This document shows, piece by piece, positions 1 to 8,856 of a stretch of DNA of 64,000 nt (its first letter is position 1; each line of letters begins with the position of its first letter). Under the pieces are notes generated by a model. It had not been told where the DNA came from, did not search any database, and saw only the letters and a list, made by a program, of their open reading frames with translations. The translations under genes and the position numbers were made by a program. The stretch spans positions 124,001-188,000 of the forward strand of contig NZ_JACVVD010000006.1 of NCBI RefSeq assembly GCF_014534655.1, given 5' to 3'. Source of the DNA: Paenibacillus sedimenti (lineage in GTDB: Bacteria; Bacillota; Bacilli; Paenibacillales; NBRC-103111).

Positions 1-578
1 CCGACGGCAACACTGCCCGTGAAAAAAATGTAATCCAGATTCTGCGCTAAAAGCTCCGTGCTCTCCTCGACGCCCCCAAGGACCGTCGTTGCCCATCCCG
101 GCTCGAAGGCTTCCTCCAAGATTGTTGCCAATACCTCCGATACGTGCGGAGCAAGTTCAGACGGTTTCAGCACAACGGTATTCCCCGCGGCAACCGCTCC
201 AATCAAAGGTACGAGCGCCAGCTGCGCCGGATAATTCCATGGCGCGATAATGAGAGTCACTCCGTACGGCTCAGGAATGACGTAGCTTTTGCTGCCCCAA
301 TGCGTCAGGGGCGTACGTATCCGCTTCGGCTTCATCCAACGTCTCAACTGTTTGAGCGTATGGCTGATTTCCTTATAGACGAGTCCGATCTCCGTGGCAT
401 AAGCCTCGAATTCGGATTTGTTCAGATCCTGCTTAAGCGCATCCAGCAGCGGTTGTTCGAATTTCCGGATAGTCTCGCGAAGCGCCTTAAGCCGATCCAA
501 TCGCGCGCCCAGCGGCCGCGTCTTCCCGCTTGCAAAGAAATCCCGCTGATGATTAACAAGCAGAGGAATACTGCTCAT
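1..578 (-). CDS. Aldehyde dehydrogenase, N-terminal part (cut by window edge)
   Basis: Oxidises an aldehyde to the carboxylic acid with NAD(P)+. The 192 visible residues read as the N-terminal cofactor-binding half of the family: a PWNYP motif, then AGNTVVLKPSE, the lysine-containing NAD(P)-binding stretch, and FFTGS near the edge. The catalytic Cys and Glu lie beyond position 1, so they cannot be checked. The ATG at 578 follows an AGAGGGG ribosome binding site. The length and the early PWNYP fit the YwdH/AldH-like fatty-aldehyde group better than betaine aldehyde dehydrogenases, but the substrate is unknown. The call is solid at family level. Confidence 0.9.
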   Translation of the reverse strand, partial: MSSIPLLVNHQRDFFASGKTRPLGARLDRLKALRETIRKFEQPLLDALKQDLNKSEFEAYATEIGLVYKEISHTLKQLRRWMKPKRIRTPLTHWGSKSYVIPEPYGVTLIIAPWNYPAQLALVPLIGAVAAGNTVVLKPSELAPHVSEVLATILEEAFEPGWATTVLGGVEESTELLAQNLDYIFFTGSVAV

Positions 579-619
579 GTGGTTATCTTCCCCTCTGTCG
601 TAGATTCATGGAGCCCCTG

Positions 620-985
620 TTACTGTGCCATTAGCACAGCTATCATCGCGAGCAAGGCCGGGATTCCCTGAACGATGAGGATCGATCTCTTCGCCGTCGC
701 GCCCCCAAAGATAGCGGCAACGAGAACGCAACCGAGAAAAAATAATTGAAGCTGTTGCCCGATTACGGCATTGGGATGAATCAAGCCCCATAGTAGACCT
801 GCTGCCAAGAAACCGTTGTATAGTCCTTGGTTGGCGGCCAAAGACTTGGATTCTTTCGCAAACTGCTTTGTGATTCCAAATGCTTTTTGTGCCCGTGGCG
901 TCGTCCACATAAACATTTCCAGTATCAAAATATATACATGTTCTACCGCTACAAGCGCGACTAAGATTGCACTGATGATTGCCAC
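620..985 (-). CDS. DUF1304 family small membrane protein
   Basis: A 121-residue protein with about four hydrophobic segments (residues 1-23, 52-70, 75-93, 100-120). The opening pattern with VEHVYILILEMF and the later NQGLYNGFLAAGLLWG match DUF1304 proteins as I know them. These are integral membrane proteins of unknown biochemical role. The gene lies just upstream of the aldehyde dehydrogenase on the same strand, with a 41-base gap, so the two may be co-transcribed. No catalytic residues can be named. Confidence 0.85.
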   Translation of the reverse strand: MAIISAILVALVAVEHVYILILEMFMWTTPRAQKAFGITKQFAKESKSLAANQGLYNGFLAAGLLWGLIHPNAVIGQQLQLFFLGCVLVAAIFGGATAKRSILIVQGIPALLAMIAVLMAQ

Positions 986-1077
986 CTAAGATCACTCTCC
1001 ATTATATTTCGCACAATTATTTCGTTAAAAATTAATATACGGCTTTTTGATGATTTTGTCAAAATAAGAAAATGCAG

Positions 1078-1126
1078 CAAAAGAACCTCCAGCCACACTT
1101 TTCAGCGTGGTTTTGAAGGTTCTTTC
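1078..1126 (-). terminator. Rho-independent terminator of the HtrA-type gene
   Basis: The complementary arms AAAGAACCT and AGGTTCTTT enclose a roughly 30-base loop that itself contains a small CCACACT/AGCGTGG stem. On the minus strand the hairpin is followed by TTTTGC, directly downstream of the protease stop codon. Confidence 0.75.
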
Positions 1127-1141
1127 ATGCAGGGGTCCCTG

Positions 1142-3679
1142 TTATTTTTTCCCGCCATCCAAAAATTTCATCGATTCAAAAGCTTTATTCAACCGTGCCT
1201 CATTGGCTGCGGTTTGTACGGCTTCATCAATGCGTAATATCACCGTGTAGCTGATGTTGTTTTTTCGGAAAATGTAGATCGTTTCCTTGTACGGCACTTC
1301 GTCGCTTTCGTAGTTTACGACATACTGCTTCGCTTTCACGTCGTCGAACAGGTTCACTTCGGAGTCCGTAAACGTATATTCGTTATCGCTGTCATGGCTC
1401 TTCTTCTGTGCAGCATCTTCGTCTTTTACCAAGCTCTCGTAAGTTGCTTTCGGGTCTGCTTGAACGATCAAATACCCGCCCGTGAAGAAAAAGGTTTTGC
1501 TGCTTTGGTCTTTGTTGTCATAGGAATAGGATTTGCTGCTGGACCAGCTTTCCGGGATTTGCAGGGAGTATTTGTACTTTTCATTTTTATAAGTGATCGT
1601 ACGGTTCGGATCCAGAAGCTCATCTAAATCTTGGATGAAGCCAAGCTCCTTATCCATATTGTCTTTGTCCACCTTGATTGAAGAAGCCAGCGTGTCCAGC
1701 AGTTCCTTCACTTCATCACCATCTGTCTCCTGCGGGTATGTAAACTCGACCTCGTATTTGTACTTGTCTTTGATGAAAAAGAGCGAGTAGCCCTCCATCC
1801 ACTTACTGCCCAGCGAACTGGAATAGGCGACTTTGAGCGCAGGCACCCCAGCTAGAGTCAGCTCTTCAGGCTCCTTGACGCTGCGGTATTTGGGCACATA
1901 AACGGCTTCAAATTGTTTGCGCTGACGATCTACCCATGCCTTGAGCGTATCGCCGGAAGAGGCGGAAGTTACGTTGACACGCACCATTTGCGAGTAATCG
2001 TCGCTAAAGAAAGAAGAACCTGACGTATACCCGCCTTGCTCCCAATTGGCCGGCAGGTCAAAGGATAACCCATACTCGTTCTTAAACGTTGTATTGCCGC
2101 TCGAATAAACCGAGATGTCTTTTAATGACGGGTCCTTGCCGTCAAAGACAGGCTGGAAGCTATCCAGCAGGTCGTTGTAACTGTTTTGCTTGAAATCGTT
2201 GTTGTAGTGTTCTTTGTTCACAAATAAGTGCAAGGTATACAAGCTTCCCTTGTGGAGATAGCCGCGTGTCTGAACGTAGCCGTCATCGCCCGAGCGGCCG
2301 ACCACTTTGGCATACGGGCTTCCTTCCCGTTTCACATATTGACGTTCCAAAATAGTGGAAGGCGCGCCGCTATAATCATAATCGTAATCATACTCATCCT
2401 CGTCATCACTGGCCAGCTTGCTGAGCAAGGCAGACGGCGACAACTCGTCGCTCTGTTGATTGTCCACCCGAATGGATAGGGAGAATTCGCCTTTGGCATC
2501 CACGAAGCTGACAACGTCTCCATCATCGGATTGATGGTTTTTTACAAGCCCTGCGGGATATTTCATCGACCAGCCGTAATGGCTGTCGCCGATTTTGGTT
2601 TTGCCGCGGTCAGCATCCAGAGAGTCGTCGTCGGAATTTTGTGTCCATTGCGTCTCTTGGCTATGAGCTTCCCCAAGCGTGATCGATTTCGATACCTCAG
2701 AACTGCCGGATTGGATCGTCAAACTGACTGTTTCATTCGGTAAATATTTCTTTAGCGCCTCGTTGAAATCCACCGTCGTCTTCAATTTGCTGCTGCCGAT
2801 GGAGACAAGCAGATCATCCTGTTTTAGGCCGGCTTTGGCAGCCGGAGAATCCGGATCGACGTAAGCAACCCGCAAGCCCGTAGAACTCGGCAAGCCCACT
2901 ACCGCTTCCCAGCTTTCTTCCAATTCCAGACCGAGATAAGGGCGTTTCACCTTGCCGTAGAGCTGAAAATGCTTCAATACATATTTGAGGGTATCGACCG
3001 GAATAGCAAAGCCGAGGTTCTCGACCCCGAAATCGGCATATTTCATCGTATTGATACCGATCACTTCGCCCTTCATGTTAATGAGCGCGCCCCCGCTATT
3101 CCCCGGATTGATGGCCGCATCGGTCTGAATCAGCTGATACTGCGAGTTGACCGAACGGTCGATACCGCTCACGATGCCCACCGTAACGGAGTTCCGCAAT
3201 GCGAAGGAGATCGGCGTGCCAATGGCTGCTACCGTTTCCCCCACTTTAATGTCGGAAGAGGAGGCCGCGATCTTCGCCGGCGTCAGTCCCGCAGCGTCGA
3301 TTTTAACTAAAGCGAGATCGCTCTCCTCATCGATATTCGTCGCTCGTCCGTTGTAGGTTTTACCGTCCGAGGTGACCACGGCGATATTTTTCATGTCTTT
3401 GACCACATGCGCATTCGTCACGATGACACCGTTTGACTCGACGATAACGCCGGTTCCATGTGCCAGATTATATCGATTTTTCTCCCATGCTTTATCCGCA
3501 TCGGAGGTAGGCTTCCCTATGATCGCTACGACCGACGGCGACGCCTTCTCTATCACTTGCGGAACCTCAGCGTTCACTTCAGCCGCATAGGATGATACTG
3601 TGCCTACCGACGATACAACCATGAAAGCGGTGATCAGCGCAACGATTCCTTTGTTCGTGAATCTATTCCATTTCCCCAT
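1142..3679 (-). CDS. HtrA/DegP-like S1C serine protease with long C-terminal extension
   Basis: An exported quality-control protease of 845 residues. A signal peptide or membrane anchor covers residues 12-32. The trypsin-like domain shows the full triad: His91 in TNAHVV, Asp121 in SDLALVKI and Ser195 in GNSGGAL. A PDZ domain follows at about 245-335. The remaining 500 residues are far longer than in standard HtrA (about 400 in total). They contain three related segments starting near residues 368, 536 and 700 with YGWSMKYP, YGLSFDLP and YKYSLQIP, which resemble PsbP/DcrB-type lipid- or ligand-binding folds. An acidic Asp-Tyr run lies near residue 430. The gene is monocistronic. Protease identity is certain; the role of the tail is inference. 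Confidence 0.93.
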   Translation of the reverse strand: MGKWNRFTNKGIVALITAFMVVSSVGTVSSYAAEVNAEVPQVIEKASPSVVAIIGKPTSDADKAWEKNRYNLAHGTGVIVESNGVIVTNAHVVKDMKNIAVVTSDGKTYNGRATNIDEESDLALVKIDAAGLTPAKIAASSSDIKVGETVAAIGTPISFALRNSVTVGIVSGIDRSVNSQYQLIQTDAAINPGNSGGALINMKGEVIGINTMKYADFGVENLGFAIPVDTLKYVLKHFQLYGKVKRPYLGLELEESWEAVVGLPSSTGLRVAYVDPDSPAAKAGLKQDDLLVSIGSSKLKTTVDFNEALKKYLPNETVSLTIQSGSSEVSKSITLGEAHSQETQWTQNSDDDSLDADRGKTKIGDSHYGWSMKYPAGLVKNHQSDDGDVVSFVDAKGEFSLSIRVDNQQSDELSPSALLSKLASDDEDEYDYDYDYSGAPSTILERQYVKREGSPYAKVVGRSGDDGYVQTRGYLHKGSLYTLHLFVNKEHYNNDFKQNSYNDLLDSFQPVFDGKDPSLKDISVYSSGNTTFKNEYGLSFDLPANWEQGGYTSGSSFFSDDYSQMVRVNVTSASSGDTLKAWVDRQRKQFEAVYVPKYRSVKEPEELTLAGVPALKVAYSSSLGSKWMEGYSLFFIKDKYKYEVEFTYPQETDGDEVKELLDTLASSIKVDKDNMDKELGFIQDLDELLDPNRTITYKNEKYKYSLQIPESWSSSKSYSYDNKDQSSKTFFFTGGYLIVQADPKATYESLVKDEDAAQKKSHDSDNEYTFTDSEVNLFDDVKAKQYVVNYESDEVPYKETIYIFRKNNISYTVILRIDEAVQTAANEARLNKAFESMKFLDGGKK

Positions 3680-4265
3680 TCTAGTCTTCCTCTCTTGGCA
3701 AATGTTAGCATTCTATCAATAACTAGATTCATTCTAGCATAATGAAGACCGGGAGATAATACAACTTTTCCCATAAAATAATCTGAGAGGGGACGCCCTC
3801 GGCGGAAGTTTAGAGTGGACCGGGTTAATGCGGGAAAAGCTGCGGCCCGGCCGGGTAGGGCTAGTTAAGGCGAGAAAACCGGGCCAAACCGGGGTGTGAA
3901 GGCGCGTTCTGAGTGATTAAAGCCCTCCGTTCGTTAACAACGACACTTTGGGCGCTAAATCTAGCCGGTAACGTATAAATGAGGACATAGTGACCAAAGG
4001 ACGCTAATTCTCGAACAATTTTCGTAAAGAAAGAACATTGTTCTCTGGAGCATTGATTGAGCCTATTCTGCCATCGATTAGCGTCAAATGATGGGCTAAT
4101 TAATGACTTTGTTCGTTATTCAAGCCACGTGCTACACCCGGCCCTATAGGGACATGCCCCTCTCCGTAGATGGATATCGAGTTGTTGAGGAGGTACCGAC
4201 CGCCGGTTTTAAGCCAAAACTTGGCTTTAACACGGAAAAATCGGGCTATCGCCAAGTCTCACGGC
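3680..4265. other. Non-coding stretch between the protease and fdhD
   Basis: About 585 bases without a credible gene. The part just left of 3780 should hold the protease promoter on the minus strand. A small hairpin, AAGCCAAAACTTGGCTT, lies near 4211 downstream of fdhD but lacks a clear T tract. A 73-codon plus-strand frame at 4103-4324 has no ribosome binding site and no recognisable product. Confidence 0.6.
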
Positions 4266-5063
4266 TCAAACTTCTAGTATTCGCTCCGGATGCGTATATA
4301 CGGTCAGCTGATCCTTGCGGATAAAGCCGACCACCGTGATGCCAAGATCATCGGCAAGGCGAAGCGCCAAATCAGTTGGTGCGGATTTTGAGAGAAGGAT
4401 GCCGACGCCGATCTTGGCTGCTTTCAGCGCCACTTCCGAGGACACGCGCCCGCTGAAAGCGATCAGCTTATCGCGGGCAGGGAGTCGGTGCCTCAGCATG
4501 TGTCCGTAAATTTTATCCAGCGCGTTATGCCGGCCGATGTCCGCTCTTGACAGCAACAACTTGTCAGCCGTACACAACGCTGCATTATGTAAGCCGCCCG
4601 TTGCCTTAAAATCATCGGACTGCTCCTGCAGCTCACGCATCAATTGAAAGCATTGATGAATCGAAATTTGCAGGGAAGTGCGGACGGTTTTGGCTGTCTG
4701 GGCATCGTTATGAAAATAAAACTGGCGGCTCTTGCCGCAGCATGACCCTATAAACCGCTTTGAAACCATCGCATGGTTGAGCTGATGCAGATGGCGCAGT
4801 TTCACATGCGCAAAGCCCCGATCCATTTCCAGGGTGAGGGTCTCGATCTGATCCACGAACCGAATCAAGCCCTCCGCAGCCAAAAAACCCGTTACCAAAT
4901 CGATCACATCCGTCGGCGTACAGACTAAGGTGGCGAATTCTTCCCCATCGATTTTGATCGTGAGCGGTGCTTCAGCGGCAATGACATCTTCCTGCTCAAG
5001 CATTTCTGCGCCGTTATAGCGGTGGATTCGCCATGTCGTGGTGGAAGAAGGTTCATGCTCCAT
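4266..5063 (-). CDS. fdhD: FdhD, sulfurtransferase for formate dehydrogenase maturation
   Basis: FdhD passes sulfur from a cysteine desulfurase to the molybdenum/tungsten cofactor of formate-dehydrogenase-type enzymes. The protein of about 265 residues carries the expected twin-cysteine active segment (GSCCGKS, near residue 108) and the later GGLHNAAL, RADIGRHNALDKI and SGRVSSEVALKAAKIG blocks of the family. A GTG at 5072 would overlap the upstream stop codon. The ATG at 5063 has a TGGAG site eight bases ahead, inside the end of the oxidoreductase gene, so I prefer it. The tight coupling to the oxidoreductase upstream says that protein is its client. Confidence 0.93.
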   Translation of the reverse strand: MEHEPSSTTTWRIHRYNGAEMLEQEDVIAAEAPLTIKIDGEEFATLVCTPTDVIDLVTGFLAAEGLIRFVDQIETLTLEMDRGFAHVKLRHLHQLNHAMVSKRFIGSCCGKSRQFYFHNDAQTAKTVRTSLQISIHQCFQLMRELQEQSDDFKATGGLHNAALCTADKLLLSRADIGRHNALDKIYGHMLRHRLPARDKLIAFSGRVSSEVALKAAKIGVGILLSKSAPTDLALRLADDLGITVVGFIRKDQLTVYTHPERILEV

Positions 5064-5068
5064 GCGCT

Positions 5069-7423
5069 TCACTCCATTTCAGTTTCCAGCTCTTGGATCC
5101 GCTTCTCGACATAGCGTGTATCTTTGTGAGCATGATAGGTTTCTGCCTTCTCAACAATAACAGCCGTGTTATACTCCGGAATTCCGGCATACGTCTCATA
5201 CACGCCCTTGGGAATCAAGGCGTTGCCTTCGGGCCAATGCACCTCGATGTTGCCGGCCTTCACATCGGCCCGCTTTACCCTGCCGTGCATGCTGCCGTAG
5301 CCATTATAGACAACGATGGCCTCGCCTTCGCTCAAAGAAAGCGCAGACGCATCGTCGTCATGCATCAGCACATCGTACCGATCCGCATCGTTAAACGGAT
5401 CGACTTCGCTGTAGATCATGGAATTGAACTGCTTGCCGCGGCGTGTCGTCACGGCAAAATGCCCTTCCGGCTTGCGCAGCTCCGGCAGCTCGATCGGCAG
5501 CAGCGCGCCTCGGCCGTCCGGCGTCGGACAGACGCCGTCCTCGCAGAGCCACGCGCCGCCCCACTGGAACACATCCCCGCGCTCCCGCAGGTGCTCGATG
5601 CCGTCATAGCTCGGCGCGGCCTGCGCGATCTCCGCGCGGATCGCTTCGGCGCTGCCGCAGCCGAGCAGCGCTGCGGCTTCGGGCTTCACGCGGCGGGCGA
5701 GATCGACATAGATCGCCCACTCCGCGCGGGCCTCGCCGATACGCGGGCCGGCGATCTCGGGCGAGAAGTACACCATCCGCTCCGTCGAGGTGGACGTGCC
5801 TCCTCCGGGCTGCTCGTAGCGCGTCATCGCGGGCAGCACCACCACCGCCTCCCGCGCGTCGACGAGCGTGGAGGTGTTCAGGATGATGTCCTGGTGGACA
5901 CGGACATCTATATTATGAAGGGCCTGCCGGACGAACGCCGGGTCCGGCATCGTCTCTAGAAAATTGCCGCCGGATGTGTAGAACATCCGGAGCTTCCGCT
6001 CCTGCCCCTCGGGCAGGAGCGCGTTCTCGAGGGTGACGCCGACGATGTCACCCTGCCAGCCCGGCAGCTCGAAGCCCCAGAGCTGCTCGATGCGCTTGCG
6101 GTCGGCGGCGCTGCCCCATTCGCCGCCGGGCAGGCTGAAGGGATCGGCGCCCATTTCGCCGGATCCCTGGACGCCGCTGTGGCCGCGGATGGGCATCAGC
6201 CCGCAGTGCTCGCGGCCGAGAAAGCCCCGCAGGAGGGCGAGATTCGCCACCTGCGAGATGTTGTCCGTGCCGAAGCGGTGCTGTGTGAGCCCCATGCTCC
6301 ACACGAAGACCGCGCTCTTGGCACGCGCCAGCAGCTCCGCGAACTCGCGCATGCGTTCGCGCGTCATGCCGGACGACTGCTCCAGCGTCGTCCAGTCCTG
6401 CTGCGCGACGTAGGCGCGCAGCTCATCATAGCCGTTCGTGTGCGCCTGCACGAACGCGTGATCAATGGCGGAGCCCGGCTGGCGCTCCTCCATCTCGAAC
6501 CAGGTCTTCATGACGCCGTTCATGAAGCCGATATCGCCGCCGATGTTTACCTGATACACATCGTCGGCCAGCTTCGTGCCGAACAGCGCCGATTCGGCAA
6601 TCGAAGGAATCCAGTACTGCTCCATGGAAGGCTCGTAGTACGGGTTAATGACAATGATTTTCGTCCCTTTGCGCTTGGCCGCATACATGTACTTCGTCGA
6701 GACCGGCTGGTTGTTCGCGGCCACGCTGCCCCAGAAGACCAGGACGTCCGTGCCGATCCAGTCCTTATAATTGCAGGTCGAGGCGCCGACGCCCACCGAC
6801 CGCTTCAGCGCGGTCTTCGACGGCGAATGACAAATGCGCGAAGCGTTGTCGATATTGCTCGTACCGAGCAGCCTCGCCACCTTCGCGGCCACATAATACG
6901 ACTCGTTCGTGATACCCCGGGCCGTCAGGTAAAAAGCCATCTGCTTCGGATCGATCGCCCGAATCTTCGCCGCAATCGTATCCAGCACCTCATCCCAGCT
7001 GGCGCGGCGGAATTTCCGCTCCCCCTGCCTGCGGATGAGCGGATACGGGATGCGCCCGAGCTGTCTGAGCTCGGTGCTGTTCATGCGGCGCAGCTCGTCG
7101 ATGTCCGCGTGCAGCACGTCCTCGCGGATCGCGGGCATCGTATTCAGCCGTAGCACATTCAGCCGCGTCGTACAGAGATGCGGCCCCGCCAGCGTCTGGT
7201 CGTACAGCCCGGACACACCCAGGGCGCAGCCGTCGCAGACGCCCTGCGTCAGGATGCGGTATGCATAAGGCAAATTGTCTCGATTCTGCCAAGCGATTTT
7301 GGCCGTTTCCCGGATGTGATGCGGTTTGATCTTGCCAAGACCGAACGGTACCCGGCTTACCCACAGCTTCGGATCTGGTTTTGCCGGCAGCTTGATTGGC
7401 CCGGTATGTTTCGTTTCCCCCAT
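5069..7423 (-). CDS. YdeP/FdhF-type molybdopterin oxidoreductase
   Basis: A 784-residue molybdopterin-dependent oxidoreductase of the formate dehydrogenase H alpha-subunit superfamily. The start (GPIKLPAKPDPKLW) and the CDGC pair at residues 63-66 with a further Cys at 84 are typical of the YdeP subfamily rather than classical FdhF; I do not see the complete four-Cys iron-sulfur motif of FdhF. The molybdopterin-binding domains follow, and a C-terminal dinucleotide-binding-like domain lies around residues 660-770. No selenocysteine codon is apparent. The substrate is not proven; YdeP homologues are linked to acid or stress resistance. The ATG at 7423 follows GGAGGAG. The gene sits behind a structured leader (7576-7680) and couples to fdhD. 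Confidence 0.88.
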   Translation of the reverse strand: MGETKHTGPIKLPAKPDPKLWVSRVPFGLGKIKPHHIRETAKIAWQNRDNLPYAYRILTQGVCDGCALGVSGLYDQTLAGPHLCTTRLNVLRLNTMPAIREDVLHADIDELRRMNSTELRQLGRIPYPLIRRQGERKFRRASWDEVLDTIAAKIRAIDPKQMAFYLTARGITNESYYVAAKVARLLGTSNIDNASRICHSPSKTALKRSVGVGASTCNYKDWIGTDVLVFWGSVAANNQPVSTKYMYAAKRKGTKIIVINPYYEPSMEQYWIPSIAESALFGTKLADDVYQVNIGGDIGFMNGVMKTWFEMEERQPGSAIDHAFVQAHTNGYDELRAYVAQQDWTTLEQSSGMTRERMREFAELLARAKSAVFVWSMGLTQHRFGTDNISQVANLALLRGFLGREHCGLMPIRGHSGVQGSGEMGADPFSLPGGEWGSAADRKRIEQLWGFELPGWQGDIVGVTLENALLPEGQERKLRMFYTSGGNFLETMPDPAFVRQALHNIDVRVHQDIILNTSTLVDAREAVVVLPAMTRYEQPGGGTSTSTERMVYFSPEIAGPRIGEARAEWAIYVDLARRVKPEAAALLGCGSAEAIRAEIAQAAPSYDGIEHLRERGDVFQWGGAWLCEDGVCPTPDGRGALLPIELPELRKPEGHFAVTTRRGKQFNSMIYSEVDPFNDADRYDVLMHDDDASALSLSEGEAIVVYNGYGSMHGRVKRADVKAGNIEVHWPEGNALIPKGVYETYAGIPEYNTAVIVEKAETYHAHKDTRYVEKRIQELETEME

Positions 7424-7575
7424 TTTAAGCAGCTCCTCCGTTCTTTACTCTTCATTATTTTTTTCTATTTCTCTTCTTTCCCTTCTACATTGCTTCGCCT
7501 CTAACCAGTATCCTATTAACTCAGAATCCCACATATCTATACTGTATGCCCATGCAAATTGCCATTGTTAATCAA

Positions 7576-7680
7576 GCAAAAAACCACCGCAAAACAAGCC
7601 TCGGATCCCCTCATTAAAGGAAGCCTCAACTCATGTTTCACAGTGGTTAGTCTCCGGCAGGTTCGCTACCAAGTGCCAAC
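7576..7680 (-). promoter_or_regulatory. Structured 5' leader with terminator ahead of the YdeP-type gene (copy 1)
   Basis: Read on the minus strand, a compact fold comes first (7680-7646): GTTGG pairs with CTAAC and encloses GGTAG paired with CTGCC. The CTAAC strand runs straight into AACCACTGTGAAACA (7648-7634). That arm pairs over all 15 bases, counting G-U pairs, with TGTTTTGCGGTGGTT (7596-7582), followed by six T residues. The 3' side of the upper fold therefore overlaps the terminator, which is the architecture of a riboswitch or protein-controlled attenuator. The terminator ends about 150 bases before the ATG at 7423. I do not recognise a named riboswitch class. A second copy exists at 9026-9129. 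Confidence 0.7.
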
Positions 7681-7816
7681 AACACGCTCTTTAAGTATTG
7701 CTTTTATTAGGAAATTATTGAAATATTATCTATTGCCTAACTCTTCTCATCATATCAACTAAGTTCGCACCTGACAACAACATCTTGTTAGTCTCACATA
7801 ATTCCATGTTTATTAC

Positions 7817-7831
7817 TGATAATTATTATCA
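7817..7831. promoter_or_regulatory. Perfect Fur-box-like palindrome
   Basis: TGATAATTATTATCA is a perfect 7-1-7 match to the Bacillus Fur consensus. It lies between the small membrane-protein gene and the oxidoreductase leader, so on the minus strand it would act on the oxidoreductase-fdhD transcript. No clear -10/-35 pair could be fixed next to it. Fur or a relative such as PerR or Zur is inferred from sequence only. Confidence 0.6.
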
Positions 7832-7862
7832 GTCTTACTCTATCTCTGCAGGCTAAAGGCCT

Positions 7863-8093
7863 CTATTGCTGCATATTGATTCTCTTAGTTTGTCTAGCGC
7901 TATCAACCATGCCAATAACCCATAGTATGATAAATACAAGACTAAAGATGGGAGAAACTATCTTGCTTAAAAAATAAGAAGTCAAGATTAAAGCAATAAA
8001 AATAATTCCTCGCAAAAAAAGTCCTAAGTAAAGATGGCCTAATCCTGATAATACAAAAGATAATAATACGGATACCCACTGTTTCTTTTTCAA
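7863..8093 (-). CDS. Small hydrophobic membrane protein, unknown function
   Basis: About 76 residues starting from a TTG at 8093 with an excellent GGGAGG site eight bases ahead; an ATG at 8138 in the same frame lacks such a site. Two or three membrane segments are visible, and the SGLGHLYLGLF stretch recalls small TM2-like proteins with a Gly-rich turn. The gene overlaps or follows the end of the upstream gene and is AT-rich, unlike the flanking GC-balanced genes. No function is assigned. Confidence 0.7.
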   Translation of the reverse strand: MKKKQWVSVLLSFVLSGLGHLYLGLFLRGIIFIALILTSYFLSKIVSPIFSLVFIILWVIGMVDSARQTKRINMQQ

Positions 8094-8124
8094 TTGAATT
8101 TCCTCCCTCAAAGTTCTATAAAAA

Positions 8125-8646
8125 TTATTTTGCTGCATGCAGATAAGTATGGAAAATCCCTATCAGTAAAAGAACTTGGTTCTCGTAATTTTTATCCAAT
8201 AGTTTAAAATGAACTTTTATAGGTAGCTTAAGAGACTCTTTCCATTCTGCAATAACTTGATCATTAAGTGCGATTTGTGCCCATTCAAAAAGGGACTTTC
8301 GCAATTGATATGTGTTTCCTTTATATTCAAAGGAAGTCTTTTCTCCCAAATCAAACAGTTTCTTGTCGATCAGTTGAATTTGATAATGTTCATTCCCCTC
8401 GTAATAATCGATAAGATACTGACGTCTCTTGACAAAACTGCGAACATGATGCGTTTTTACTATTAATTTGTTTTCTGCGTCTGTGATCGTGTAATCGGTA
8501 AATAGGTTTCCTTCCAAAATAATATCCATTATGCGCACTAATGTATTTGAATAGTTTCTTTGGATACAACCAATCATCTTTCCATTTTCATCGAAAATAT
8601 TCGACGGTTTCGTGGAATAACGATTATGCCATTTATACTCATACAT
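8125..8646 (-). CDS. Hypothetical protein, possibly LURP-one/tubby-like fold
   Basis: About 173 residues, soluble, with many beta-prone segments and paired aromatic and basic residues. The layout (repeated short strands, 'FDENGKMIG' near the start, a hydrophobic last helix) resembles the LURP-one-related/tubby-like family found in bacilli. This is a weak, fold-level impression and not an identification. The ATG at 8646 is preferred over one at 8664 because GAAGGGAAGA lies ten bases upstream. AT-rich composition and the position between two copies of the oxidoreductase leader suggest it was acquired together with the small membrane protein downstream. Confidence 0.6.
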   Translation of the reverse strand: MYEYKWHNRYSTKPSNIFDENGKMIGCIQRNYSNTLVRIMDIILEGNLFTDYTITDAENKLIVKTHHVRSFVKRRQYLIDYYEGNEHYQIQLIDKKLFDLGEKTSFEYKGNTYQLRKSLFEWAQIALNDQVIAEWKESLKLPIKVHFKLLDKNYENQVLLLIGIFHTYLHAAK

Positions 8647-8856
8647 AAGTGCTCTTCCCTTCATAAAGTTGATTCATCATCAATCTCTTTATTAAAGCTT
8701 TTTTATTTTTGCTATTTCTACCCGGGAATTCGAGCTAAGAGAAGGAGCTTGCTGACTCGTGAAAAGATGTATAAATCGCGCTCAGTTGAAAGAAGGACAT
8801 GAAGACGCCGGAATCATGGCCTTAAGGAAGCACAACAACGTCAAAGTGCTTATAGA

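Noticed and set aside
4103..4324. 73-codon plus-strand frame after fdhD
   Set aside because: No ribosome binding site, no recognisable product, and the last third overlaps the fdhD gene.
5033..7153. Long plus-strand open frames (308 and 324 codons) opposite the oxidoreductase gene
   Set aside because: They are Arg/His/Ala-rich, have no ribosome binding sites and mirror the GC-rich minus-strand codons of a clear gene; they are shadows.
7576..7680. Leader read as T-box, TPP, SAM, c-di-GMP, cobalamin or fluoride riboswitch
   Set aside because: None of the conserved core sequences I know for these classes is present. A new or unfamiliar class remains possible.
8721..8736. CCCGGGAATTCGAGCT, which looks like a vector polylinker
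   Set aside because: The order does not match a common polylinker in full, both flanks are ordinary genomic sequence, and the resemblance is confined to two or three adjacent restriction sites.
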